This document shows, piece by piece, positions 16,801-24,489 of a stretch of DNA of 36,512 nucleotides. Position numbers and translations under genes: made by a program. Positions within the stretch are counted from its first letter, which is position 1. Each line of letters opens with the position of its first letter. The notes under the pieces were generated by a model. It saw only the letters and a program-made list of their open reading frames with translations, was not told the DNA's origin and searched no databases. The stretch spans positions 1 through 36,512 of the forward strand of contig JBKCIQ010000193.1 in NCBI GenBank assembly GCA_046302135.1. The letters run 5' to 3'. Source of the DNA: AM-1111 sp046302135. Its GTDB lineage: Bacteria; Bacteroidota; Bacteroidia; B-17B0; Aurantibacillaceae.

Positions 16801-17016
16801 CCTAATCCTGGAGACAGTAAAATAAATGTAGTACTTAATGAAATAAATCCAGAGGAAATAATAATTACAGATGTTTTAGGTAAGGAAATTCGAAGAATCA
16901 AGATTACCGGCTCAGCAATTGAAATTGAAACTTCTGATTTACGTGAGGGAGTTTATTTTATTAAAATATTAAAAGGAGATGCATCATTAAATCAAAAGTT
17001 TATTATAAGCAGATAG
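13882..17016 (+). CDS. Secreted NHL-repeat protein with T9SS C-terminal sorting domain
   Basis: A 1044-residue exported protein. A hydrophobic signal segment (about 13-26) is followed by an NHL-type beta-propeller over about 33-375. The blades are marked by AGxG-x(4-5)-SGDGG motifs at 93-105, 149-161, 212-224, 269-281 and 326-338, plus a degenerate first copy at 38; each is followed by a GNLYF-like strand and an RIRKI strand. A middle part has Ig-like/SD-repeat character (GTLYNDINNNCTQD). Then comes a block with PNYKEVEPKGQGPQGNI and HFQNTGTAPALHV, seen in many T9SS cargo proteins, and the last ~75 residues form a type A sorting domain (VIYPNPGDSKINV, then LREGVYFIKI, then KFIISR). It should be secreted across the outer membrane and anchored or released. 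Ligand is unknown. The gene is flanked by the intact and decayed M1 barrel sequences. Confidence 0.9.
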   Translation: MRPYFRFSYSIINRVLLFIVLIIIDSKQIRAQMITTLAGNGNYAVTVPGPVGPSTSFYWMDAIRLDASGNIFVASSENKIFKITPSGVLSVFAGNGSFVVSGDGGQAINAGIGRVRSMVFDAAGNLYFCSPQTHRIRKISTTGVITTVAGTGTQGFSGDGGLATSANIAFPWGIAIDASDNFYFTDGSLNNSQNGSRIRKVDAATGIISTIAGTGTTGNSGNGGLAVTAQVYSLSNTVDKANNFLYIQDLTTDGIRKINLNSGIISAYAGNGTSGYSGDGGTALAAAFTSIFDMDVDGLGNLYLTQWSSTSVVRKITFAGIVSTIAGNGIPGFSGDGGNPLFAQLNMPHAVCTNPNGTEIFITDEQNKRIRKVDMVAAPICPNTFSVNETRGPNGQLILSHSISPQLGTPTYLGTVSGNPNLNPLPATNINTSGTYSITLPGNGIYSYNSFYHDTISGFACTRNFSDTVLINNSSAPRKFNRKFNVSSTFFCNSGNPNFTDSTTFYYSLNNPTATYTITTNWGNGSIVTNTVSATNQIIFSSAPTSYINPGAYLVQSIISGPGIANDTALVTINVSLCGNVTGTLYNDINNNCTQDFWNSEFPINQNIPMKLSNGTNTYFTWSVGGSYNFVNIPVGTYTIEALYGTTGYTITCPGSLAHSTNVLATGNTTENFAMNCTPGFDISASWISLWNGFFPGQSTAILPQVGILNGTCNFTIPGTVKMVLTPCINYLPSGSPANAPAYIIPASTGDTLVWIVPDINNLGNFNYWNYGIFASTCTTAVVGDTACITVMVTPTNGDVNPNNNIVTRCFEIGVSYDPNYKEVEPKGQGPQGNILPNTPELTYTIHFQNTGTAPALHVYLLDTIDVNLDLYTIEILGTSHYMQPYLLPGNTIKFMYSYINLPDSTHDEPNSHGYVTYRLKLKPGLPLGTQIKNTAYIYFDYNAPIVTNTTLNTLALTTNLNSQNKNSGIVIYPNPGDSKINVVLNEINPEEIIITDVLGKEIRRIKITGSAIEIETSDLREGVYFIKILKGDASLNQKFIISR

Positions 17017-17149
17017 ATTGTATGATTTCAATTATGAATCACATAAATAATTAATTGGATAATAAATGAAGTTTTATGCTATTGTTTTTAATGAATTGGT
17101 AGACATTAATTTGTCCTCTGAATTAATTGAAGTTTAAACATTAGTTTTA

Positions 17150-20100
17150 TTAGAACGCTCTGTTTATTCCTACCATCCATCTAAATTGAACGTAATCTTT
17201 CTCTAGATATGGAAGTTTGTTGATGAACAATGGCATATCAAATCGCACAGTAAATGGTTTAGCTGTCTGTAGTTTCCACCATCTTTTAATTGTAAATGCG
17301 CACCCTACACCCGCATCAGCCATAATATTAGAAAATCGTAAAGGCTGGAATGAATAATTCACGTTTATTACACCTGCATCTGCAAAAATGTATGGGGTAA
17401 GTTTGAAGTTGTTTCTGAACCACCTCCAATTCATATTTATAATTTCACCAAACTCAATTTCTGTATTAAAAGATGCTCCCGAAGTCCCTTTGTAAATATA
17501 TCTGACAGTTCCATTACCCAAATTATATGGGAGTAGATATCCTCCAAAACCTCTCAGGTTTAGGCCTCCACCTGCCAGTAAATGATTTGTTTGAGTTCCA
17601 AACCCACCCCAATCGGAAGGTAAAATTCCTGCAGCCCTGGTAAATCTGTCTTCCATCATTTCTTCAGGGTTGGCTCCATAAACATACAACTGGCTCTCCG
17701 ATGGTAATGTGTTCCCGGTTCCAAGTTGAGCAAAGAATCTTGTGTTCACTTTAATTCGTCCTAAATTATTCTTGTTAACGCAAGTTAAACTTAAGCTACT
17801 GAAATCATAATCGCTGTAAACCATTGGTGAACGCAATTGTAGATTAATTAATCCCGTTCCGCGTTTGTACGTATATGGATGTTCAACACCGGCCTGAATG
17901 CTATTGTTAAATTTGTTCAGAGTCCACTCGTTTCGATGTAATAGATAATATGCGTCACCTTCGAAATCACGGTACATTGCTTTTAACTGAAAATAAAAAC
18001 GGTATTCTTCATTAACGCTCTTTTTTTCGAAGCCTACTAATGCACTGTGTAAGCCATCTGCAATTTTTAGATTTGCATATAAATTTGATTTCTTGACTAG
18101 TTTTTCGGTTGAGGTTTTATAATTAGCAAGAATCGAAAAATTATCAAAGGTGTTGAATCTGTCTGCTGAGTCTAGTCCGCTTTGAAGTGCTCCTGTGTTA
18201 CTGAAAATTGTAAAATCGAAAATATTTTTTTTATTCAGATAGTTTCCGTTCAGGTTGATTCCAAATTTCATTCCATCAAACCCGTTATACCATATGGCCG
18301 GTTTCCAGAAAAGTTCATAATGAGTTCTATCGGGCATATTCCAAATTTTGGAATCGAATCTTGTTTTTATATTTTTCTTCCATCGGTTATCGGTGTAATT
18401 TATATCTGCAAGTCTGTTGGTTGTATCGATAACTACATTAGTTATTTTGCCCGGGACCTCTATCGAAGCAGTGTATGTCTTTTTTACTTTATCCCAACCA
18501 ATCCACCTTGGCAGAATTTTAGAATTAGTTTTTTTCTCAAACCAATTGTTTGGGATATGGTAACTTTGGGCGGAACTGTCACTTGTAAAAACAGTAAAAT
18601 CAATTGGCATTTGCATTCCTTTTCTTTCAAAAGTTATTTCATATTTGTTTCCATTTTTCTTTTTCACCTTTTTTACACTATAATCAATTGTTTTTGATGT
18701 TTCAAGCCACTGATCAAAAAACCAGTTTAAATCCACTTTGGTGAAGTTGATTATTGATGCCCTCATATCCTCAGGGTAGGGGTGACACATTTTCCATTGG
18801 TCAAAATAATTTTGCATTGCCGCATCAAATAAACTATCTCCAAGTACATACTGCAGATTGTAAAGCATGGTTGCTGTTTTGGTGTATGCTTGACTGTAGC
18901 CTCCACCATGTCTCACACCTCCGTTAAATCCATCACTGTGGGTATTTAATGTTACTTCTTCACCACGGTTGACAGAGTTGTAATATCCTATGTATGCTTC
19001 TCCTTCGCGCATGAGTTCTTTTTCAGAAAATTCATTTACATATTTACTTTTAGAAGGATAATATAAATCATATTTCCCTTCAATGTGTTCCCAGGTGTAT
19101 GCGCTATAGAACTGGGTAAAACCTTCGTCCATGAATGCACGATATGTTTCATTAGAACCAAGCATCCCGAAAAACCAGTTGTGAGAAATTTCATGTATGA
19201 AAAGTGATCTGAATGAAGGATCATAACCGCCATCAAGGGTTAACATTGGATATTCCATTCCATCAGCTGCATCTGCCGCGATCATTTTTGGATAAGCATA
19301 CATTCCAATTAATTTTGAGTTCGTTTCAATAATTTTTGCTACGTATTGCGCAGCCCTTAACCAACCGGCCGCATGAGATTCCTGCGCCAATGCGATGCAA
19401 CGAACTCCATTCCACTTTACTTCTCCTATCCTGTAGGTGGGGTCGGCTGTATATGCTACATCATGTACATTTATAGCTGAAAAAATCCAGGTTTTAGTTC
19501 CGTTACGCGGAATTAACTCGTCAGGAGCTGATTCCCATTGTTTTTTAGCAAAATTAGAAATATCAAGTTTTTTTCTTAGTTCTTCAGGAAGCACTTCGTT
19601 TTCATTAATTAACTCGCCGGTGCCATCTATGATGTAGTTATTTGGTAATGTCATTTCAACTCTGAAAGAACCAAAATCTCCGTAGAATTCATGATCCATA
19701 TGCTGTTCGGTATCCCATCCAAATTTTCTATCATAACAACTAATTCTGGGATACCAATGAACAATGTCAAAGTGCTTGTATTTTCCTGAATTAAAAAGTT
19801 TCATTCTATTTCTGATTGCTTCTTTTTCAAAATAAGTTTTAAATTGAATATCAAGCTGAACTGATTCACCTGGATTTAGAGCTTGATTTAAATAAACTTT
19901 AAGGATGGTGTTGTCTAATTCGGTTTTTAAATCTTGTCCATTTGATTTGATTTGTTCTACACTTGTTCCCAATCCTTGAGATCGGTATTTTCCGAATTTT
20001 AATTTTACGTTATTGTTCTTATAGAGATCTTCCAAATATGAACCTTTTGCATTAGCATTTGAATACAAATGAAAAAAGACATAATTTAAAGTGTGCGGTG

Positions 20101-20329
20101 AATTATTAAAGTATATCAGTTTTTCATTACCGCTGATGATGTCAAGACTGTCATCTAAATTGGCTTTAATGTCGTAATGAACGTCCTGTTGCCAGTATCC
20201 TTCAAAAGGTTTTTTATTTTTCCAATAATATGGGTTTTCAGAACTCCTGTATTTTAGATGTTCTTCCTGTGAAAGGAAAATTAGGGGAATACAGATGAAA
20301 AAAAATATTTGGTAAATTTTATTGGTCAT
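17150..20329 (-). CDS. M1 family zinc metallopeptidase fused to an outer-membrane beta-barrel
   Basis: A signal peptide (1-20) is followed by an M1 aminopeptidase-like domain. The zinc site HEISH (379-383) has Glu402 18 residues after the second His. The substrate-facing DGMEYPML (356-363) is in the place of GAMEN. The M1 core ends near 570. After about 650 the sequence becomes alternating aromatic strands (YELFWKPAIWYNG; FNNSIQAGVEHPYTY; VNTRFFAQLG) and ends VGINRAF with a C-terminal Phe, typical of an outer-membrane barrel. No T9SS sorting domain is present. The peptidase is thus probably displayed by its own barrel. It is the last gene of the minus-strand operon, 13 bases after a sulfotransferase gene. 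A decayed copy of its 3' end lies at 13554-13744. Confidence 0.88.
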   Translation of the reverse strand: MTNKIYQIFFFICIPLIFLSQEEHLKYRSSENPYYWKNKKPFEGYWQQDVHYDIKANLDDSLDIISGNEKLIYFNNSPHTLNYVFFHLYSNANAKGSYLEDLYKNNNVKLKFGKYRSQGLGTSVEQIKSNGQDLKTELDNTILKVYLNQALNPGESVQLDIQFKTYFEKEAIRNRMKLFNSGKYKHFDIVHWYPRISCYDRKFGWDTEQHMDHEFYGDFGSFRVEMTLPNNYIIDGTGELINENEVLPEELRKKLDISNFAKKQWESAPDELIPRNGTKTWIFSAINVHDVAYTADPTYRIGEVKWNGVRCIALAQESHAAGWLRAAQYVAKIIETNSKLIGMYAYPKMIAADAADGMEYPMLTLDGGYDPSFRSLFIHEISHNWFFGMLGSNETYRAFMDEGFTQFYSAYTWEHIEGKYDLYYPSKSKYVNEFSEKELMREGEAYIGYYNSVNRGEEVTLNTHSDGFNGGVRHGGGYSQAYTKTATMLYNLQYVLGDSLFDAAMQNYFDQWKMCHPYPEDMRASIINFTKVDLNWFFDQWLETSKTIDYSVKKVKKKNGNKYEITFERKGMQMPIDFTVFTSDSSAQSYHIPNNWFEKKTNSKILPRWIGWDKVKKTYTASIEVPGKITNVVIDTTNRLADINYTDNRWKKNIKTRFDSKIWNMPDRTHYELFWKPAIWYNGFDGMKFGINLNGNYLNKKNIFDFTIFSNTGALQSGLDSADRFNTFDNFSILANYKTSTEKLVKKSNLYANLKIADGLHSALVGFEKKSVNEEYRFYFQLKAMYRDFEGDAYYLLHRNEWTLNKFNNSIQAGVEHPYTYKRGTGLINLQLRSPMVYSDYDFSSLSLTCVNKNNLGRIKVNTRFFAQLGTGNTLPSESQLYVYGANPEEMMEDRFTRAAGILPSDWGGFGTQTNHLLAGGGLNLRGFGGYLLPYNLGNGTVRYIYKGTSGASFNTEIEFGEIINMNWRWFRNNFKLTPYIFADAGVINVNYSFQPLRFSNIMADAGVGCAFTIKRWWKLQTAKPFTVRFDMPLFINKLPYLEKDYVQFRWMVGINRAF

Positions 20330-20342
20330 AATTCAAATTTAA

Positions 20343-21425
20343 TCATTTTGTTTCCTGTTTTATCAAATTTCTTTTCGATCTTTTTATAAATAATTTTAAT
20401 CCTAAAGGCATCTTTAAGTAGAAATTAAATAGTCGGGTGGTATTTTTGTATGCTTTGTAGATTTGTTTAAGTTCTACTAGGTTTAAGATGCTAAGGCCAT
20501 ATGGCTTGCCGAAATCATAGCCTAATTTTAACCCTGTTTCATAACCTACTGTAGCAATTTTTATTGCAGTTTTTTTATCCAATTTTTGCTCCCATTGCCC
20601 CGCCAGTTTCGAATCAACCGGTTTGAACATGCTTTCATGAAAAACTTTTATTTCAGATAATTCACTTTTATTTTTTTCGTCTGATTTTAATTCAATAAAA
20701 TCTGAAAAATACCTATTGAACTCAATCATTTCTTTATGAAACTCAACACCCAATTGACTACAAATATTTATCAGTGTCTTTTCTGTTTCTGTAACTAATT
20801 TTTCGTAATGTAAAATGAAAATTTTATTTGGATATAATTCAAAAAGTCTTGCAACATTTTTATAAGTTTCATTCCATGTTCCTGCATGAAATAATAGATT
20901 AGAATTACTGTTTATTTTTCTTCTGCTTTTTGAAATTACATTGTCCCTGATGTCTCTAGTAAGAACAATTATTTTTGATTCCGGAAATATTTCTTTAACT
21001 GTTTCGAGATGAAAAAGAAATTTAATTTGTTTGTCAACAATTACCTTAATTTCTTCTTTGTTTTTATTTTCTATAAAGTGAAGATAAATTATTCGAATCA
21101 AAAGCTGAAAATCAAGGTTTTCTTTGAATGCAGTAAGATTATTTTGGAGTGTTTTAAAATCAGAAAAATATATTTCAGGAGAATTTTCCATCAGTAATTT
21201 TAAATCAATACAAAATTTCGAAATTTCTTTTTCTGACCATTTATTTTTGTCTTTGTATCTTCTATAAAAGTACAGGCTAAATAATTCTTCGGAAGTGCAC
21301 AAAACCTCCTTGTTGATGTTAAGCATTGTTGTAAGCATACTGCTACCGGTTCGCTCTGTGCAAAAAATAAAATGAATAGGAATTTTTTTTATTTTTTCAA
21401 TATTTGTTGTGCAAAAGAAATTCAA
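20343..21425 (-). CDS. Sulfotransferase family protein (second of two paralogs)
   Basis: Predicted to transfer sulfate from PAPS. The 360-residue protein has the 5'-phosphosulfate loop CTERTGSS (22-29), the usual Thr-Arg-Thr/Ser-Gly-Ser/Thr type. The 3'-phosphate block is LTRDIRDNVISKSRR (155-169), with Arg157 and Ser165 at the expected spacing. It is paralogous to the gene just upstream (IPIHFI start, TGS-x-L-x-TMLN, C-terminal GLKLGYDFG versus SLIFGYQNS). The only usable start is TTG at 21425: an in-frame stop (that of the upstream gene) lies 18 bases before it and the next ATG is inside the PAPS loop. Substrate is unknown; candidates are a carbohydrate or a surface protein. Confidence 0.82.
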   Translation of the reverse strand: MNFFCTTNIEKIKKIPIHFIFCTERTGSSMLTTMLNINKEVLCTSEELFSLYFYRRYKDKNKWSEKEISKFCIDLKLLMENSPEIYFSDFKTLQNNLTAFKENLDFQLLIRIIYLHFIENKNKEEIKVIVDKQIKFLFHLETVKEIFPESKIIVLTRDIRDNVISKSRRKINSNSNLLFHAGTWNETYKNVARLFELYPNKIFILHYEKLVTETEKTLINICSQLGVEFHKEMIEFNRYFSDFIELKSDEKNKSELSEIKVFHESMFKPVDSKLAGQWEQKLDKKTAIKIATVGYETGLKLGYDFGKPYGLSILNLVELKQIYKAYKNTTRLFNFYLKMPLGLKLFIKRSKRNLIKQETK

Positions 21426-21443
21426 TGGTTGAGTTTTAAATTT

Positions 21444-22499
21444 TTAATACCTCAATTTTCTGTAAAGTCTCCTCATCCAAAATGGACTTAAAAAGTATAG
21501 TTTCGGTCGCGTTATGTTGTATAGGTAATACCTTATTTTAAAAAATTTAAAATTTAATCCAAATTTATTTTTCGCATTATGTATTTCGTCTGAATTTTGA
21601 TACCCAAAAATTAAAGATAGTTCAGAGCACTCATTCCATATTTTTTCGGCAAGCGATTGACTCATTTCTTTTTTCCAGATACCAATTTTTTCAGCGCTTG
21701 GCTTAATAAGAAGCCCTTGATGATCTCTCTCAAGGTGATTTAATAACGATTCAGATACCTTATCTTTTTTTCTTATAAATTCTTCCTTGTTTTTTAAATC
21801 ATAGTTAAGCATTTCTTCACTGAAATTAATATCAAGGAAGTTGCAAATTTCTTTTAATACAAATTCGCTTTTACTTACTAGATCTTCATATCTAACAACG
21901 ACAAATCGTTTGCTGGCATATTTTTTAAGGTCAAAATAAAGAAGACTATAAACAATTTTCCATGCGGCTACAAACCTTTTGATGTTGTATTCTGCATTTC
22001 TCCTTTTAGCACGATTAATTTTGATCTGTACGTTGTCTCTTGGCTCTCTTGTAAGTAAAATAAATTTTGCATTTGGATAAGTCTCAGTGATTTTTTTTAT
22101 CTGAGTATGTAATATCAATTCTTTGGCTACAAATATTTTTATCTTATTTTTCTCTTTATTCGGATAAAAAGAAAGAAAGCTGAGATTTAAAACTGATTTA
22201 AAATTATGTTTTTTATTATATCCTCTAATGTTTGATTTAAGTTCATCTATACTACTGAATTGAGCCGATATTTTATCTGTTGAAAAAAGGTTAAAATCGT
22301 TAACGTATTGATTTATTGTATCTGTATTCCATTCTGTAATTTTTCTATATCCGTCAATTAGGTTTAACGTAAATGGTTGTTCAGAAATTGATAGAATCTC
22401 TGGATGAGCATTAAGCATTGTAGACAATAGTGTGCTTCCTGTTCTTCCTGTCGAAACTATGAAATGTATTGGGATATTTTCCGGATTATCAGGAAGCAT
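21444..22499 (-). CDS. Sulfotransferase family protein (first of two paralogs)
   Basis: A 351-residue protein with the PAPS 5'-phosphosulfate loop STGRTGST (16-23). The region equal to the 3'-phosphate block reads LLTREPRDNVQIKINR (148-163). Arg151 is kept, but the position usually held by the PAPS-contacting Ser is Ile159. The C-terminal part is basic (MRRLYRKLRY). Its ATG shares one base with the stop of the upstream GT-C/TPR gene (TAATG), indicating coupled translation. The following paralog is in the same reading frame, 18 bases further on. Cytoplasmic, probably membrane-associated. Activity is likely, but the missing Ser leaves some doubt. Confidence 0.8.
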   Translation of the reverse strand: MLPDNPENIPIHFIVSTGRTGSTLLSTMLNAHPEILSISEQPFTLNLIDGYRKITEWNTDTINQYVNDFNLFSTDKISAQFSSIDELKSNIRGYNKKHNFKSVLNLSFLSFYPNKEKNKIKIFVAKELILHTQIKKITETYPNAKFILLTREPRDNVQIKINRAKRRNAEYNIKRFVAAWKIVYSLLYFDLKKYASKRFVVVRYEDLVSKSEFVLKEICNFLDINFSEEMLNYDLKNKEEFIRKKDKVSESLLNHLERDHQGLLIKPSAEKIGIWKKEMSQSLAEKIWNECSELSLIFGYQNSDEIHNAKNKFGLNFKFFKIRYYLYNITRPKLYFLSPFWMRRLYRKLRY

Positions 22500-24478
22500 T
22501 ATTCATCGATTTGATTTAAATTTCTTAATAGTCCTGTGTAATATTCTGCATCCTTAAGATTGCCTTTTCTTGCATAATGTCCTATTAAAAATTTATATAC
22601 TTGTTCATTTTTTGTTTGCTTATCAATTGAATATTTTAATTGGTCTATTGCAGACGCTGTATCTTTTCTTTCCATTAAAATATTTGCATGTTGTACATGT
22701 GCGAAATCTGAAAGAGGGAATTGCTTTTTCGCCTTTCTCATATATTCGTCTGATAAATCATAATTCTTTATGGAGTTATAAATTTTTGATGCCATCAACA
22801 AAGTGTTCAAGGTTATTGGATTTTCTTTTTTTATAGCTTTTTGAATGTTTTTTAAAGCATTTACTGTGTCTTTAGCGTATAGATATCCAGCCGATAAATT
22901 AATAATAGCCGGCACGTAGTTGCTATCTATTTTTAAGGCTTTTTCAAAATACGGAATAGAATAAATAGGATTATTTAGCAAATTAAAATATACGGAACCC
23001 AAACTATTGTATGCAGTAAAATAATCAGGAAAAATTTCTGCTGCTCTTTTGTAATTTATTATTGCTGAATCTGCAAATTTTAATTTTTCCTTAAAGTCCT
23101 GTGATTTGCTAGCCATAGAATAATATTCAGTTGCCAGAATTTCATGAGCCTTTGCTGAATTAGGAAGGTGTTGAATATCATGAGTGAATAAAGTCATTCT
23201 GTCTTTCCATTTAAAATTTCTGGAGAATGTAATTGAAGTAAAAATAAGGGCAATCAAAATGAATAAAGTCTTGAATATTGCCGGTAACTGGCCAAACTGG
23301 TTAATTGACTTACTATGAAAATCAAACTTAAAAATATAAGCGATTGCCTTTATAAAAACAATACATAGACCTATTCCCGGTATAAATGCAAATCTTTCCG
23401 CCACTATACCTACAGCGGGAGTGATAACATTAAGGAAGGGTGTTATAGAGAGTAGATAAAATACAATACCGAATGATAAAATTTTATCAGTCCTAAAAAA
23501 TTTTATAGCAAAATAAATAAGGCTTATAACCAGGATTAGAGCAAATAAAAATTTTAAAGAAAATATCTGTGTTTCTTCAACCTGGTTGAATCCATAAAAA
23601 AATCTTAACGGATATGGAAAAATAAAAATCTTCAGGTAAAACAAAAATGAGGATATTGCAAATCCTATTTTTTTTAAAAATGAGTGGTTTTGATAGAGGG
23701 GATTTTCTTGAATGAAAAAGACACGATCGTAATCATCATTTGAAACTAGCGCTTTTCGGATTAATTTTTTTCCTACGAACGGAACTATAAGTAATGCAGA
23801 TAACCATATCCAATTTGTTTCTTTTCTGTAGAAGTATATTGCCATTATAGGTAAAGCGAAAAGAAAAATTATTCCATCTCTTTTTGAGAAGAATGAAAAT
23901 AAAAAGAATACAACTCCAAAAACAAAGTGAGAATATTTTTTATTTGTAAGAAATGATAACATATATCTGCACATGAGTAATCCGAATGCCATGGCTAAAA
24001 TTTCATCTCTGTTTTTTAGGCTAGCGACAACTTCTGAATGTAGTGGATGCACAGCGTAAAGAATGCAAATCAAAAAAATTAATAGTCCATAGCTTTCTCT
24101 GAATAGAAATAAAAGAAAGCGATAAAGAACTATAATTGCAAGGCCGTATAATATTATATTTATTAAATGTGAAATTCTAGGGTTGGCCCCAAAAATAGAA
24201 TGTTCCAGAGCATAAGATGCCTTAACTATAGGTCTGTATTCATAATTGTATTTTGTTTCTGAGCCTTCTGTATAATGTGAAGTGAATATTTTTTTAATTC
24301 CCCTTATACCATTTTTATAAAGTGTATTTTTCCCTGTAACAAATTCATCGTCTAAGTTGTACCCGTTATTAATCGTATTTGAAAAGGTTAAAAAGGTCAA
24401 TAAAAAAAGGATGATTTCAAATTTGTTTTTTTTTAAGAATTCGTTTTTTGAAATTTTTGAATCATTTTTTTTTTTCAT
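22499..24478 (-). CDS. GT-C type membrane protein with C-terminal TPR repeats (TMTC-like)
   Basis: The 659-residue product begins with a lysine-rich tail. It has about 9-11 membrane helices over residues 20-430, then a TPR region (about 440-655) with typical phrases such as YNSLGSVYFNLLN, PIYSIPYFEKALKIDSNYVP and GHYARKGNLKDAEYYT. The first outside loop has the acidic motif YNLDDEFV (Asp43, Asp44, Glu45), followed by the YEYRPI block (79-84). This is the arrangement of the TMTC/GT-C family, whose eukaryotic members O-mannosylate proteins from a polyprenyl donor. The bacterial role is not established; glycosylation of an exported protein or glycan is my inference. It is 11 bases after the response regulator and overlaps the first sulfotransferase gene. 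Confidence 0.75.
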   Translation of the reverse strand: MKKKNDSKISKNEFLKKNKFEIILFLLTFLTFSNTINNGYNLDDEFVTGKNTLYKNGIRGIKKIFTSHYTEGSETKYNYEYRPIVKASYALEHSIFGANPRISHLINIILYGLAIIVLYRFLLFLFRESYGLLIFLICILYAVHPLHSEVVASLKNRDEILAMAFGLLMCRYMLSFLTNKKYSHFVFGVVFFLFSFFSKRDGIIFLFALPIMAIYFYRKETNWIWLSALLIVPFVGKKLIRKALVSNDDYDRVFFIQENPLYQNHSFLKKIGFAISSFLFYLKIFIFPYPLRFFYGFNQVEETQIFSLKFLFALILVISLIYFAIKFFRTDKILSFGIVFYLLSITPFLNVITPAVGIVAERFAFIPGIGLCIVFIKAIAYIFKFDFHSKSINQFGQLPAIFKTLFILIALIFTSITFSRNFKWKDRMTLFTHDIQHLPNSAKAHEILATEYYSMASKSQDFKEKLKFADSAIINYKRAAEIFPDYFTAYNSLGSVYFNLLNNPIYSIPYFEKALKIDSNYVPAIINLSAGYLYAKDTVNALKNIQKAIKKENPITLNTLLMASKIYNSIKNYDLSDEYMRKAKKQFPLSDFAHVQHANILMERKDTASAIDQLKYSIDKQTKNEQVYKFLIGHYARKGNLKDAEYYTGLLRNLNQIDE

Positions 24479-24489
24479 CCTAAAAAATC

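Noticed and set aside
18182..18697. 171-codon plus-strand ORF
   Set aside because: Antisense to the conserved M1 peptidase gene; composition shows it is a shadow.
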